From NCBI GenBank assembly GCA_902489075.1, contig CABTYO010000016.1, positions 1-53,796 of the forward strand: a stretch of 53,796 nucleotides of DNA. The letters are read 5' to 3'. Source of the stretch: an uncultured Faecalicatena sp. (lineage in GTDB: Bacteria > Bacillota > Clostridia > Lachnospirales > Lachnospiraceae). The position numbers and the translations under genes were made by a program. A model generated the notes under the pieces. The model was not told the origin of the DNA and did no database searches. It worked only from the letters and a program-made list of their open reading frames with translations. Shown here piece after piece: positions 9,181 through 18,191 of the stretch (within the stretch, counting starts at the first letter, position 1; each line of letters starts with the position of its first letter).

Positions 9181-10167
9181 TTACTCTTCATCATTGGTAG
9201 ATTTTCCACCTTTGGACTCCTCATGTCCTTTTCCATAATCCATTTTACGCAGTTCGAACTGTATTTCCTCTAGCAACTTTCTATTGGCAGAAATCACATC
9301 ACCTAACAATCCTATTACTCCACAAAGAACAGCAATAATAATTAACATACTTGCCAAAATTAAAGATTGTATATGTCCTGCCCCTGAGCCTATAGCCATA
9401 TATATAATGAATCGTATACCCAAAGCCAAACCTGTAATTCCAAACACAGCAGCAATGCAGGCAAAACAGTAAAGTGGCTTATACATCATCAAAGCCCGCC
9501 CAATCGTAAGCATTGACTTCTTAACATATCCAAACATACTGCTAAACAATCTAGATGGTCTAAGCTCTGCATTCGTCCGAATTGGAACAGATGCAACTGC
9601 CATTTTCTGACGCCCTGCCTGTACAATCGTCTCTAATGTATATGTATACTCATTAATAACATTCAGCCGCATTGCCGTATGTCTGCTATATGCCCTGAAT
9701 CCACTTGGTGCGTCTGGTACATCTGTCTTAGATGCTTTTCTTACTACCCAGCTTCCCAAATGCTGCAGCTTCTTCTTAAGTGGTGAGAAATGCTCCGTAT
9801 CATCAATTGGACGTTCTCCCACTACCATTCCAGCCTCGCCTCTCAGAATCGGCTGGATCAGTTTTTCAATATCTGCACCACAGTACTGATTATCTGCATC
9901 TGTATTTACGATGATATCTGCACCGTTCCTTAAACATGCATCGAGACCTGCCATGAATCCTCTGGCAAGTCCCTTGTTATTTCTGAAATTGACGACATAA
10001 TTAACGCCCCAGTTTTTTGCTACCTCAACTGTATTGTCTTTACTTCCATCGTTAATAATCAAATATTCGATTACATCTACACCATCAATGTGTTTCGGCA
10101 AATCATTCAATGCAACTTCTAAAGTTTCAGCTTCGTTATAACATGGAATCTGAATAATTAACTTCAT
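9181..10167 (-). CDS. DPM1-like GT2 glycosyltransferase with C-terminal membrane segments
   Basis: A 328-aa enzyme of the dolichyl/undecaprenyl-phosphate glycosyltransferase type. It starts IIQIPCYNEAETLEVAL, then LIINDGSKDNT, NKGLARGFMAGLD and the DAD-type metal site VNTDADNQY. PSGFRAYSR and two C-terminal hydrophobic segments (about residues 235-255 and 265-290) match enzymes that load a sugar onto polyprenyl phosphate. Such a donor is what GT-C proteins use, and two GT-C-like proteins are in this operon. I infer a supply-and-use pair. Its GC content is clearly higher than the genes to the left, so the composition boundary lies just after its stop codon. AGAGGA precedes the ATG. Confidence 0.87.
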   Translation of the reverse strand: MKLIIQIPCYNEAETLEVALNDLPKHIDGVDVIEYLIINDGSKDNTVEVAKNWGVNYVVNFRNNKGLARGFMAGLDACLRNGADIIVNTDADNQYCGADIEKLIQPILRGEAGMVVGERPIDDTEHFSPLKKKLQHLGSWVVRKASKTDVPDAPSGFRAYSRHTAMRLNVINEYTYTLETIVQAGRQKMAVASVPIRTNAELRPSRLFSSMFGYVKKSMLTIGRALMMYKPLYCFACIAAVFGITGLALGIRFIIYMAIGSGAGHIQSLILASMLIIIAVLCGVIGLLGDVISANRKLLEEIQFELRKMDYGKGHEESKGGKSTNDEE

Positions 10168-10193
10168 ATCTTTATCCTCTTGTTTCTTATAAT

Positions 10194-11510
10194 TTATTTC
10201 TTAAGTAATTCCTGATTCACAACACTGCGGCCAACGGAATCATAGATTACTTTTGTATTCTTCATCTGATCTAAGGAGTAGCAGTTTCTTCCATCCAGTA
10301 CAATTGCTTTATTCATCAGCTCTTCATACTTATGGACATCAAACTGTTTCACTTCATCCCATTCTGTCAAGATCAGGCAGAGGTCAGCACCTGTGATAGC
10401 TTCCTCTATACTCTCACAGTACTGTATTTTTTCTGGAAAACGTTTTTTAAAGTTTTCCATTCCAACCGGATCCCAGATACGGACATGTGCCCCGTCCTCC
10501 ATAAGGAGCGGAACATTCACTAAAGACGCTGCCTCCCTGAGATCATCTGTTCCCGGTTTAAATGTACATCCAAGTACTGCAACATTTAAGAACAAGAAGT
10601 CGTCGTAATATTTTTTAGCCTTTTTAATCAGTTTGAATTTCTGATTCTCATTTACTTCTATCGCCGCCCGGATCGTTCTGATCTCATTATCATTAAAATT
10701 AGCAAGCCAGTTCAATGCCTTGGTATCCTTCGGGAAGCAGGAGCCACCATAACCAATACCGGAATTTAAGAACTTATTTCCGATTCTTGCATCATACCCC
10801 ATGCCGTTTGTCACTTCTTCAATATCAGCTCCGACTATCTCGCACAGATTTGCAATCTCATTCACATAGCTGATTTTTAGTGCAAGGAAATCATTAGAAG
10901 CATACTTCACCATCTCTGCACTTCTTCTCTTAACTACAAGCTTCGGAGCTTCGAATTTCTCATAAACCTTTTTTAGAACTTCACCCGGTACCTTGTCTTC
11001 CACGCCAATTACAATTCTTGATGCATGCAAAGTATCTTTCACCGCTGTTCCCTGTGAAAGGAATTCTGGATTAGAGGCAACATAGATCTTCACATCATTC
11101 TTCTGTTTATCATGGATATAAGCCTCTATTTTATCATTTGTTCCAATTGGTACTGTGGATTTCACAACTACTACGCAGTCCTGTTCCACACTTTCAGCAA
11201 TCTGCTTTGCCACTTTATATACATAAGAAAGATTTGCAGATCCATCCTGCTTTTCAGGAGTTCCCACTCCAATGAATATCACTTCTGCATTCTTATATGC
11301 TGCTGCATAATCTGTTGTAAATGTCAGGTGATCCATACTCTCTGTCATCAGTTCTGACAAACCAGGTTCGTAGATCGGTGATATCCCTTTCTGCATAACT
11401 TTTACTTTTTCTTCGTCAATGTCAACACATGTTACATCATGACCCTTACTAGCCAGACATACTCCTGTTACAAGGCCCACATATCCGGTACCGGCAACTG
11501 CTATTTTCAT
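10194..11510 (-). CDS. ugd: UDP-glucose 6-dehydrogenase
   Basis: Oxidises UDP-glucose to UDP-glucuronate with two NAD+, giving an acidic sugar for the polysaccharide. The 438-aa length is normal. The N-terminal Rossmann motif is AVAGTGYVGLVTG. The catalytic cysteine is in GIGYGGSCFPKDTKALNW, and GCTFKPGTDDLREAAS marks the C-terminal UDP-binding domain. The gene belongs to the GC-richer proximal part of the operon. A UDP-mannose/ManNAc dehydrogenase is possible within the superfamily, but the motifs fit the UDP-glucose type best. Confidence 0.93.
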   Translation of the reverse strand: MKIAVAGTGYVGLVTGVCLASKGHDVTCVDIDEEKVKVMQKGISPIYEPGLSELMTESMDHLTFTTDYAAAYKNAEVIFIGVGTPEKQDGSANLSYVYKVAKQIAESVEQDCVVVVKSTVPIGTNDKIEAYIHDKQKNDVKIYVASNPEFLSQGTAVKDTLHASRIVIGVEDKVPGEVLKKVYEKFEAPKLVVKRRSAEMVKYASNDFLALKISYVNEIANLCEIVGADIEEVTNGMGYDARIGNKFLNSGIGYGGSCFPKDTKALNWLANFNDNEIRTIRAAIEVNENQKFKLIKKAKKYYDDFLFLNVAVLGCTFKPGTDDLREAASLVNVPLLMEDGAHVRIWDPVGMENFKKRFPEKIQYCESIEEAITGADLCLILTEWDEVKQFDVHKYEELMNKAIVLDGRNCYSLDQMKNTKVIYDSVGRSVVNQELLKK

Positions 11511-11585
11511 TTCAACTCACCATTCCTCGTTTTTTTTCGACATGTTCTTTAATAATATAGCATACTTATTTCATTTTTTCCACCC

Positions 11586-13424
11586 TTAATGAAAAACTGA
11601 CAATGTAATACCATTCTCTCCTACCTTTTCCTGCAGATTTTTCCCACGCACATAAATATATTCATTTTCTGCAACTTTTCCATAGAGATACCCCTGTTTT
11701 GTCAATTCACCAAATTTCTCCGGATCTTTACACAGGAATATTGTTTCCTTTTCCTCCTCCGAAGGCAGTGTAGAAACAACCGGGTGTTCTAACATATAAA
11801 ACTGATACAGATATTTCTCTACAAAAGTATCCTGCACATATATCACGTCCGGCAGAGCATCACTTTCATCCAGACTTTCCAACAGATTCACGCTGTCATC
11901 TACATCAGAAAAATTCTTTTGTCCGCGGTATCCTTCATGATTCACTGCATTATAGCAATAACTGTATACAAGCATAATACACAGAATTCCAAGTACAAAC
12001 TGCATTTTATGCTTTTTATATAAAATATAACTAACAAATAAAATAGCAAATACAAGTATTGTTGCAGGCAAATAAGTACGCAGCCTGATCTCGTCCACAA
12101 ATCCTTTTGTCAAAGAAAATGGTGCAAAATCCCAGCAGCAGCCTTCAAAATTATAAACATATGGCAAGATGCACAGCACCCAATATCCCTGCAGCAATAC
12201 CGTGATAACGCATACCACCGGATAGAGCCTGCCAAACCATTCTTTTTTCTGATAAAAATATGAAATTCCAATCATTAAAAGCGGCCCCACATAAGCCCCA
12301 TAATACCGAAAGTAAGTAAATGCGCGGAACTGATCAGGATCACCTGTACCCTGCATGGCACTTGTCACACCTCCAAGCCAGCTGATTGACTGCCCTCCGA
12401 TAGTTATAACTACTGCCATTATAAAAATACTTCCGAGTACCAGATATGGACTAATCAGCTGTAATTCTGCTGTCTCACCTTTCTTTCGTTTCAGTCCCTT
12501 CCACAAAAGAAGCAAAATCATCACCACAGCAAATACCGCTAATCCACCCGTCACGACTACCGCCTCATTCAGCTGCCCTATAATGATATTTGCCCAGGCC
12601 GTCCAGGATTTCACATCCTCCAAAAGGTACCCTGCGCCAAAGTAAACCCCCGTATTCGATACATTTTCACTACTGGCATTAACAATGTAAGCTACAACCT
12701 TCTCTATCCCTTTCTGACTGACTATGAAAGCCACTGCCCCCATAACCAGACAAACCGGAATTGAAACCAGCTGCTTCCTGTATACCCAGCCATAATAGAC
12801 AATTCCAGCAGCAACTGCGATCCATACAGCTGTTGCCCGTGAATGTACTGTGGAGGCATAAAAGAGAATCAGAACCAGCGACAGTGTGTACACAATTTTC
12901 TTTCGCTTATTATCTGCCACCTGATTCAGCTTTAATAAGATCCATGCCAATAGCCACATCAACAACACATAAATGAATTCCGGATACGTATATACTGCTC
13001 TAACCGCGACAAGATAAGAACAACATACCGAAGATAGAAACAGGATTTTTTCATTCTCCACTTTCAGATATGTTTTCATTAAATGATAAGCAATAGGAGC
13101 AATCACACTCTGTGCCAAAATCATCAGAAGAACGATCATCCGATACAGCACCACCGGATCATGGAATAGTTTAAAAAACGGGATCAGCAGTGCTGTATAC
13201 CCATATCCATAATACCGGTAATTCTGCATAACCCCGCTCCAGTCATAACCCACCAGTTTTGCGGCAGGTCCCATTGAAAACAGTTCATCAGGACCAATTG
13301 ACATTGGATAAGTCTGGAATAAAAAAATCAGTCTGGGCAAAAATGCTGCGGCCAATGCCAGCCAGATATATTTATTTCTAAACATTCCCTGTTTTTCTTT
13401 TTGAAAACGTTTATTCTGGTTCAT
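11586..13424 (-). CDS. Large polytopic membrane protein, GT-C-like glycosyltransferase candidate (proximal copy)
   Basis: About 612 aa with some 11-13 membrane segments and a soluble C-terminal domain ending the chain. The first outer loop has IGPDELFSMGPAAKLVGYDW, with the acidic pair expected for a GT-C enzyme. It is paralogous to the AT-rich 4158-6035 gene. I chose the ATG at 13424: AGGAG lies 5-6 nt upstream (13431-13435), while the in-frame ATG at 13442 has nothing comparable. It is followed by ugd after about 75 bp and preceded by the Wzx gene. It might use the polyprenyl-phosphate sugar made by the DPM1-like enzyme at 9181-10167. A different membrane function cannot be ruled out. Confidence 0.72.
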   Translation of the reverse strand: MNQNKRFQKEKQGMFRNKYIWLALAAAFLPRLIFLFQTYPMSIGPDELFSMGPAAKLVGYDWSGVMQNYRYYGYGYTALLIPFFKLFHDPVVLYRMIVLLMILAQSVIAPIAYHLMKTYLKVENEKILFLSSVCCSYLVAVRAVYTYPEFIYVLLMWLLAWILLKLNQVADNKRKKIVYTLSLVLILFYASTVHSRATAVWIAVAAGIVYYGWVYRKQLVSIPVCLVMGAVAFIVSQKGIEKVVAYIVNASSENVSNTGVYFGAGYLLEDVKSWTAWANIIIGQLNEAVVVTGGLAVFAVVMILLLLWKGLKRKKGETAELQLISPYLVLGSIFIMAVVITIGGQSISWLGGVTSAMQGTGDPDQFRAFTYFRYYGAYVGPLLMIGISYFYQKKEWFGRLYPVVCVITVLLQGYWVLCILPYVYNFEGCCWDFAPFSLTKGFVDEIRLRTYLPATILVFAILFVSYILYKKHKMQFVLGILCIMLVYSYCYNAVNHEGYRGQKNFSDVDDSVNLLESLDESDALPDVIYVQDTFVEKYLYQFYMLEHPVVSTLPSEEEKETIFLCKDPEKFGELTKQGYLYGKVAENEYIYVRGKNLQEKVGENGITLSVFH

Positions 13425-13505
13425 CTTAATCTCCTGCTTCATTTCTCTTATTTCTGATTTTATATTTGAATTGTGTCTAACTTCCCCATGTACAGTCCAG
13501 ATATT

Positions 13506-14963
13506 CTACCTGCCAGCGCCTCTTACCTTATCCATTACTGAATCCCAGATCCCTGCCACAAAGCTTTCTCTCATAATCAACAGAATCAGAAAATACACTG
13601 CAAAGAACACGATTCCTGTCACACAGATTGTAACAAACGGCGTCAGTGTTACAATATTTTTCAGTACAATTCCAACTCCAAGGCTCACTGCGGAAGCGAT
13701 CCCTACTTTACCAAGACTCAGTTCATGTAAGATGTCCTTTAACATTTTCCGCAGGTAAATGCACTGCACCGTCAACACAATGCCTTCTGCCGTCAGTGTT
13801 GCGAACGAAGCACCTGACGCACCAAACTTCGGGATCAGTACCAGATTCAGCACAAAGTCCAGTACGGCACCATACAAGATAGAAATCAACACTTCTTTCT
13901 CTTTATTGATCGGCGTAAGCACCTGAATTCCTGTAATATTGGATAAGCCAATCAGCAGCACTGTAGGCATCAATAAGATCATTGGCATCACAGCCGGTCC
14001 ATATCCTTTACCAGAAAGTACCAGTATTGTTTCATTCGCAAACAGCATAAAATAAATCGTGACTGCTGATGCCAGTACAAGTACAAAATTGAATGCCTTT
14101 ATTATTGTATCGTGAAAAGCCTTCTCATCCTTTGCCCTTACATAAAAAGAAAGCCTTGGCAGAAGTACGGTACCGAGTGATGTAATCAGGCTTACAAGCA
14201 CTGTTTTTACTTTTATTGCGGCATTATAATATCCGACTTCTGCATTATCCTTCATAAATCGGAGCATTACCACATCCAGGTTGGTATATACACTGATCGC
14301 GGCTGATGTAGCAAAGAAAATACAGATCGGTTTCAAATGCTGCTTAAAATGATATTTTCCTGTCTTTCTTAAGGATACGTATTTATGAAGATTAATAAAA
14401 TTCAGCACATAAGATCCGGAAGCTGCGAATACTGTGATTGCACCGTACTTTACGTAATCAGCCGGATTCTTTACCCACAGGAACATCATCACAATGGAAA
14501 CAATCTTGAAGAAAAGGGAGCAGAATGTAATGTACGCATACTGCTCCAGGGCACTGTACAGCCAGGTCACACCAAATACATTCAACACCAGACTGATACT
14601 GTTAATCCACATCAGTTCTCTTTCTGCCGAGAATTCCGGTATGAGCTGAACGCAAACTGCAAATACAGCATAAGTCAACAGCATCGTCACTGTATTGATG
14701 ATCATTAATTCCTGTACAAGATGCGACAGTTTCTCCTTGTCATCCCGCACTTTCGCACATGCACGAATTCCGTAAGTTGGTATTCCCAGGCTTGCAAACA
14801 TCGTGAAATATGTTAGTACAGAAGTGGCAAATGTTATCTTTCCATTCCCCGTGGCCTGTAAGACCCTGGAAATATAGGGAAAAGTAATCAACGGAAAAAG
14901 AATGGATGAAGCTGTCAGTATAAAATTCATAACAAAATTGAATTTTACGGATCTGATTTTCAT
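13506..14963 (-). CDS. Wzx-type polysaccharide flippase (first copy)
   Basis: A 485-aa MOP-superfamily membrane protein with a long series of hydrophobic segments. It carries the flippase signature PLITFPYISRVL near the N-terminus and YGIRACAKVRDDKE soon after. It is predicted to translocate undecaprenyl-diphosphate repeat units. It is strongly similar to the flippase at 1637-3091, but its base composition matches the proximal part of the operon. Between them the two copies also bracket the two GT-C-like genes in the same relative layout, which suggests module duplication or recruitment rather than local tandem duplication. Confidence 0.92.
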   Translation of the reverse strand: MKIRSVKFNFVMNFILTASSILFPLITFPYISRVLQATGNGKITFATSVLTYFTMFASLGIPTYGIRACAKVRDDKEKLSHLVQELMIINTVTMLLTYAVFAVCVQLIPEFSAERELMWINSISLVLNVFGVTWLYSALEQYAYITFCSLFFKIVSIVMMFLWVKNPADYVKYGAITVFAASGSYVLNFINLHKYVSLRKTGKYHFKQHLKPICIFFATSAAISVYTNLDVVMLRFMKDNAEVGYYNAAIKVKTVLVSLITSLGTVLLPRLSFYVRAKDEKAFHDTIIKAFNFVLVLASAVTIYFMLFANETILVLSGKGYGPAVMPMILLMPTVLLIGLSNITGIQVLTPINKEKEVLISILYGAVLDFVLNLVLIPKFGASGASFATLTAEGIVLTVQCIYLRKMLKDILHELSLGKVGIASAVSLGVGIVLKNIVTLTPFVTICVTGIVFFAVYFLILLIMRESFVAGIWDSVMDKVRGAGR

Positions 14964-14969
14964 ATTCGG

Positions 14970-15998
14970 CTACCCTTCTATCCCATTTCGTTTCTGCCCG
15001 GACTTCATGAGCATTTCATATCCTTTAAAATTCACTTTTCTAAGCAGTTTCAAAGTACCGCTCTCCTCATTTGACAGATCATAAATATAGGGATTCACCC
15101 GTTTCAATTCTGCATCAAAATCCATGAATTTTTTCTTCACATCCTGATCCTTAACAGAGTAACTCATGAAGATAGAGATCTGATCTCCAACCATCTGGGC
15201 AAGTCGTTTCTCAATATACGCAAGCTTTGCCTGATCCTTGTCCTGTATCGTTTTCCGGTATTTCATTGCAAATTCAGACAAATGCATGATGACATCAATA
15301 TGATTCTGGATATGTTTCTGGTATCCCTGAATGCTGACACTCTGGGTCTGCAGTGCGAGGCGGTACATATAAACATACAGATCAAAGTAAGCAACCGTCT
15401 CCACATATGGAAGCGGATACAGGATGTATTCCACATCCACATAAAAACAGTGCTCGTCCAGACGGATCTTATTTTCTTTTAAAATGTTTGTCCTGATAAC
15501 CAGCGCATGCATCGGAAGCTGTGTCTTCTCTGCCACCTGTGCAAACTGCCAGTATTCTCCCTGTCCTGCATCTTTTTCCAAAAGCTGTGGGAAGTTCTTT
15601 TCTGTCTTCTCTCCGGTCACATCATTCACTTCAAAATAATTGGTCACCACATAGTCGGCATCGCAGTTCTTCAAGTTGGCTACCAGAGTGCAGAAATCCT
15701 TCGTATTCACCCAGTCATCTCCATCAACTACTTTAAAATACTTTCCCTGTCCTTCTTCTATGCCTCTGTTGATTGTAGAGCCATGTCCGCCATTCTCCTT
15801 GGAAATCACGCGGTAGCTTCCCGGATATTTTTCTTCGAACTGTTTACCGATCTCAGCGGTCCGGTCTTTTGATCCGTCATCCACGACCAGTACTTCGATA
15901 TCATCAAGTACGGTTTCATCCGCAAAAGATTCCAGTGTCTGCTCCAGATATTTTTCTACATTATAGGACGGTATGACAACCGTTAATATTTTTCCCAT
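14970..15998 (-). CDS. GT2 family glycosyltransferase
   Basis: About 342 aa with LTVVIPSYNVEKYLEQTL, LVVDDGSKDRT, NGGHGSTINRGIEEG and the metal site VVDGDDWV. The HGSTIN loop differs from the usual SxARN loop of its neighbours and marks another GT2 subgroup. The ATG at 15998 is preferred because GGAGGAAGCT lies directly before it; the ATG at 16031 would add 11 residues without a good ribosome binding site. It is expected to extend the lipid-linked repeat unit in the cytoplasm. It sits 6 bp upstream of the Wzx gene. Specificity is unknown. Confidence 0.86.
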   Translation of the reverse strand: MGKILTVVIPSYNVEKYLEQTLESFADETVLDDIEVLVVDDGSKDRTAEIGKQFEEKYPGSYRVISKENGGHGSTINRGIEEGQGKYFKVVDGDDWVNTKDFCTLVANLKNCDADYVVTNYFEVNDVTGEKTEKNFPQLLEKDAGQGEYWQFAQVAEKTQLPMHALVIRTNILKENKIRLDEHCFYVDVEYILYPLPYVETVAYFDLYVYMYRLALQTQSVSIQGYQKHIQNHIDVIMHLSEFAMKYRKTIQDKDQAKLAYIEKRLAQMVGDQISIFMSYSVKDQDVKKKFMDFDAELKRVNPYIYDLSNEESGTLKLLRKVNFKGYEMLMKSGQKRNGIEG

Positions 15999-16053
15999 AG
16001 CTTCCTCCAATTGTTTACTCATTTTTCTCATGTTTACAGAACCATAAGTCCGT

Positions 16054-17061
16054 CTACCTGCTCTTTCTTCCGTCTTTTATTTTCCGCAGTCTGGATAAGA
16101 TCCGCATGACCCCATAAAGACGCATTCTCATGAGACGCAGAAGCAGTTTGTCCTTCCCTGACAGTTCTTCCTCAATATAGTGATTCCGGTGATAGCCCGG
16201 AAAACGCTGTTCTATATACTCCCGGAACTTTGCCAGATATTCATTTCCAGGTGCCTCCAATATAATTTCCTTGGATGGGATAAAGAACATATGCTGAAAT
16301 GCCATATACTCTAATTCATCCCGGAACCTGTTGTCAGCTCCCTGCTCTTTAAAATAGCTGATCAGCTGATCAATAGCATCCTTTCTGTCATCGTAGCTTT
16401 TTTTATAATTCCGGCTTCTCATAATAGACCCTGTATGCAGCATATAGTAATACAGTGGCCGGCTGTCAAGATAAACAATACGCTCCGCCTGCAGGACGAC
16501 TCTTGGAGTCATAGCAAGGTCTTCATAATTACGCCCCAGTGGATACTCAATGTGCAGCCCGGCAAAAAATTCGCTTTTATAGAGTTTGTTACATGGGCTT
16601 GGTGTGGAAATCAATAACTCTGGCTTCTGCCCGGCATTGAATACTTTCCCCCGTTCCACATTCATCTGCCAGCGGTCTGTACGTCCTGTATCCTCTTCTA
16701 CTTCTGCGAAATCAAAGAGAACAAGGTCCGCGTTATTTTCCTCTGCACACTGCAGTGTTTCTTCCACCAGTGTATCCGCGACATAATCATCCCCGTCTAC
16801 AAAAAGGAAATACTTACCGTGAACCTCCCTGATTCCTGCATTTCTGGCGTCACTGATTCCGCCATTTGGCTTATGGATCACGCGGATTCTGGAGTCCAGC
16901 TCCTGATAACGGTCACAAATCTCTGAACAGCCATCTGTCGATCCGTCATCTACCAGAATAATCTCCAAGTCATGACAGGTCTGTTTTAGCAGACTCTCAA
17001 TGCATTGCTCTATATACTTTTTAATATTATAAACCGGTACAATAATACTGACTAATGCCAT
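16054..17061 (-). CDS. GT2 family glycosyltransferase
   Basis: A 335-aa enzyme with VSIIVPVYNIKKYIEQCI, LVDDGSTDGCS, NGGISDARNAG and FVDGDDYV, the classical capsule GT2 set. The C-terminal third is basic and may associate peripherally with the membrane. Its start lies inside the 3' end of the upstream GT4 gene (10-bp overlap), so translation is likely coupled; AAGAGG precedes the ATG. It probably adds one sugar to the undecaprenyl-linked repeat unit. Donor and acceptor cannot be deduced. Confidence 0.88.
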   Translation of the reverse strand: MALVSIIVPVYNIKKYIEQCIESLLKQTCHDLEIILVDDGSTDGCSEICDRYQELDSRIRVIHKPNGGISDARNAGIREVHGKYFLFVDGDDYVADTLVEETLQCAEENNADLVLFDFAEVEEDTGRTDRWQMNVERGKVFNAGQKPELLISTPSPCNKLYKSEFFAGLHIEYPLGRNYEDLAMTPRVVLQAERIVYLDSRPLYYYMLHTGSIMRSRNYKKSYDDRKDAIDQLISYFKEQGADNRFRDELEYMAFQHMFFIPSKEIILEAPGNEYLAKFREYIEQRFPGYHRNHYIEEELSGKDKLLLRLMRMRLYGVMRILSRLRKIKDGRKSR

Positions 17062-18191
17062 ACTAACCTCTTTAGCTGTTCATTCTGAACAGATAGATCA
17101 TAATTTTTAGCTTCCTCTAACATCTGAATGCAGTTCCTGTCCGTTCCCTTGGTCCCCAGAATAAATTCCGCCCATTTCTCCGGTCCGTCTTTCAAATCAA
17201 GAAAATAGCAGTGATCCTGAATCTTGGCTTCCGGCGTTATTGAGGAACTTAATACACTTACCAGTCTGGCACTCTGCGCCTCAACGCCTACTACCGGAAG
17301 TCCTTCGAATCTGGACGGCAGCACGAAGACGTCCATTGCATTATAAAGACGGTTCGTATCCCTTCGCCATCCTAAAAATCTCACAGACTCATCCAGTCCT
17401 TCTTTGTGAACCATATTCTTCACTTCTTCCAGCTCAATGCCCTTCCCCGCAAGGAGCAGCACTGCATTCTGCTGACGTTTCCGGATTTCGCGGAACACCT
17501 GAATCAGAAAGGGGTAATTTTTGGCATAGCAGAAATTCCCCAGATGTCCAACCACAAATTTGTCCTCTGCAACCAGTTCTTTTCTAACTTCTGACCGCAG
17601 CTCTTCATTATAGGAAAAACGTTCTCTGTCAACCGCATTAAATACGACCTCAAATTCTGGCGATTCTACAATTCTTTTAGGAAAAAGCCAATATCCGGCC
17701 TTCTTAGAACAACCGCAGAATCTTGTCCCTGCCTTGTAGAAAAAGGGCTTGCAGATTCTATGGACTACATTGTAAATTGTCCTCTGAAGCACGCTCTCGC
17801 AGTCGTTTCCACTGGAATGACTGTGCAGAATCCGTTCTGGAACTTTCATCTTTTTAGCAGCGAATGCAGCGATACAGTCTATCGCTGTAGACACATTGAA
17901 ATAAGCCATATCATAAGGCTTGTTCTGTATAATTTCACAGACCTGGCGATATTGTGTCAATGGTCTTCTCAGACTTGCTATCTGGAATAAATCCGAGTGA
18001 TACGTCTCCAGTTTCTTCTTCAGTTCAGGACTGATCTCATCAGTCAGGAAGTCAATCTCCATCCCTTCTTCCCATACTTCATCAAGAAAATGAAGCAGAT
18101 AAGTGTCGATCCCGCCTGCTTTTCCGTCCATGATGAAACCTACGAGAATTCTTTTTCCGGCTGTCTCCTGCCTAGCTGTTTCTTTCTTCAC
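17052..18191 (-). CDS. GT4 (GT-B fold) glycosyltransferase
   Basis: A 379-aa enzyme opening with ILVGFIMDGKAGGIDTYLL, the glycine-rich GT4 entry motif. It continues with VVGHLGNFCYAKNYPFLI, the phosphate-binding loop LLLAGKGIELEEV, and the EX7E-like site FVLPSRFEGLPVVGVEAQ. The likely job is transfer of a hexose or N-acetylhexosamine with retention of configuration. The start is a GTG at 18191 with GAGGAGAA upstream. It overlaps the end of the polymerase gene by 20 bp, another coupled junction. Specificity is not readable. Confidence 0.88.
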   Translation of the reverse strand: MKKETARQETAGKRILVGFIMDGKAGGIDTYLLHFLDEVWEEGMEIDFLTDEISPELKKKLETYHSDLFQIASLRRPLTQYRQVCEIIQNKPYDMAYFNVSTAIDCIAAFAAKKMKVPERILHSHSSGNDCESVLQRTIYNVVHRICKPFFYKAGTRFCGCSKKAGYWLFPKRIVESPEFEVVFNAVDRERFSYNEELRSEVRKELVAEDKFVVGHLGNFCYAKNYPFLIQVFREIRKRQQNAVLLLAGKGIELEEVKNMVHKEGLDESVRFLGWRRDTNRLYNAMDVFVLPSRFEGLPVVGVEAQSARLVSVLSSSITPEAKIQDHCYFLDLKDGPEKWAEFILGTKGTDRNCIQMLEEAKNYDLSVQNEQLKRLVWH

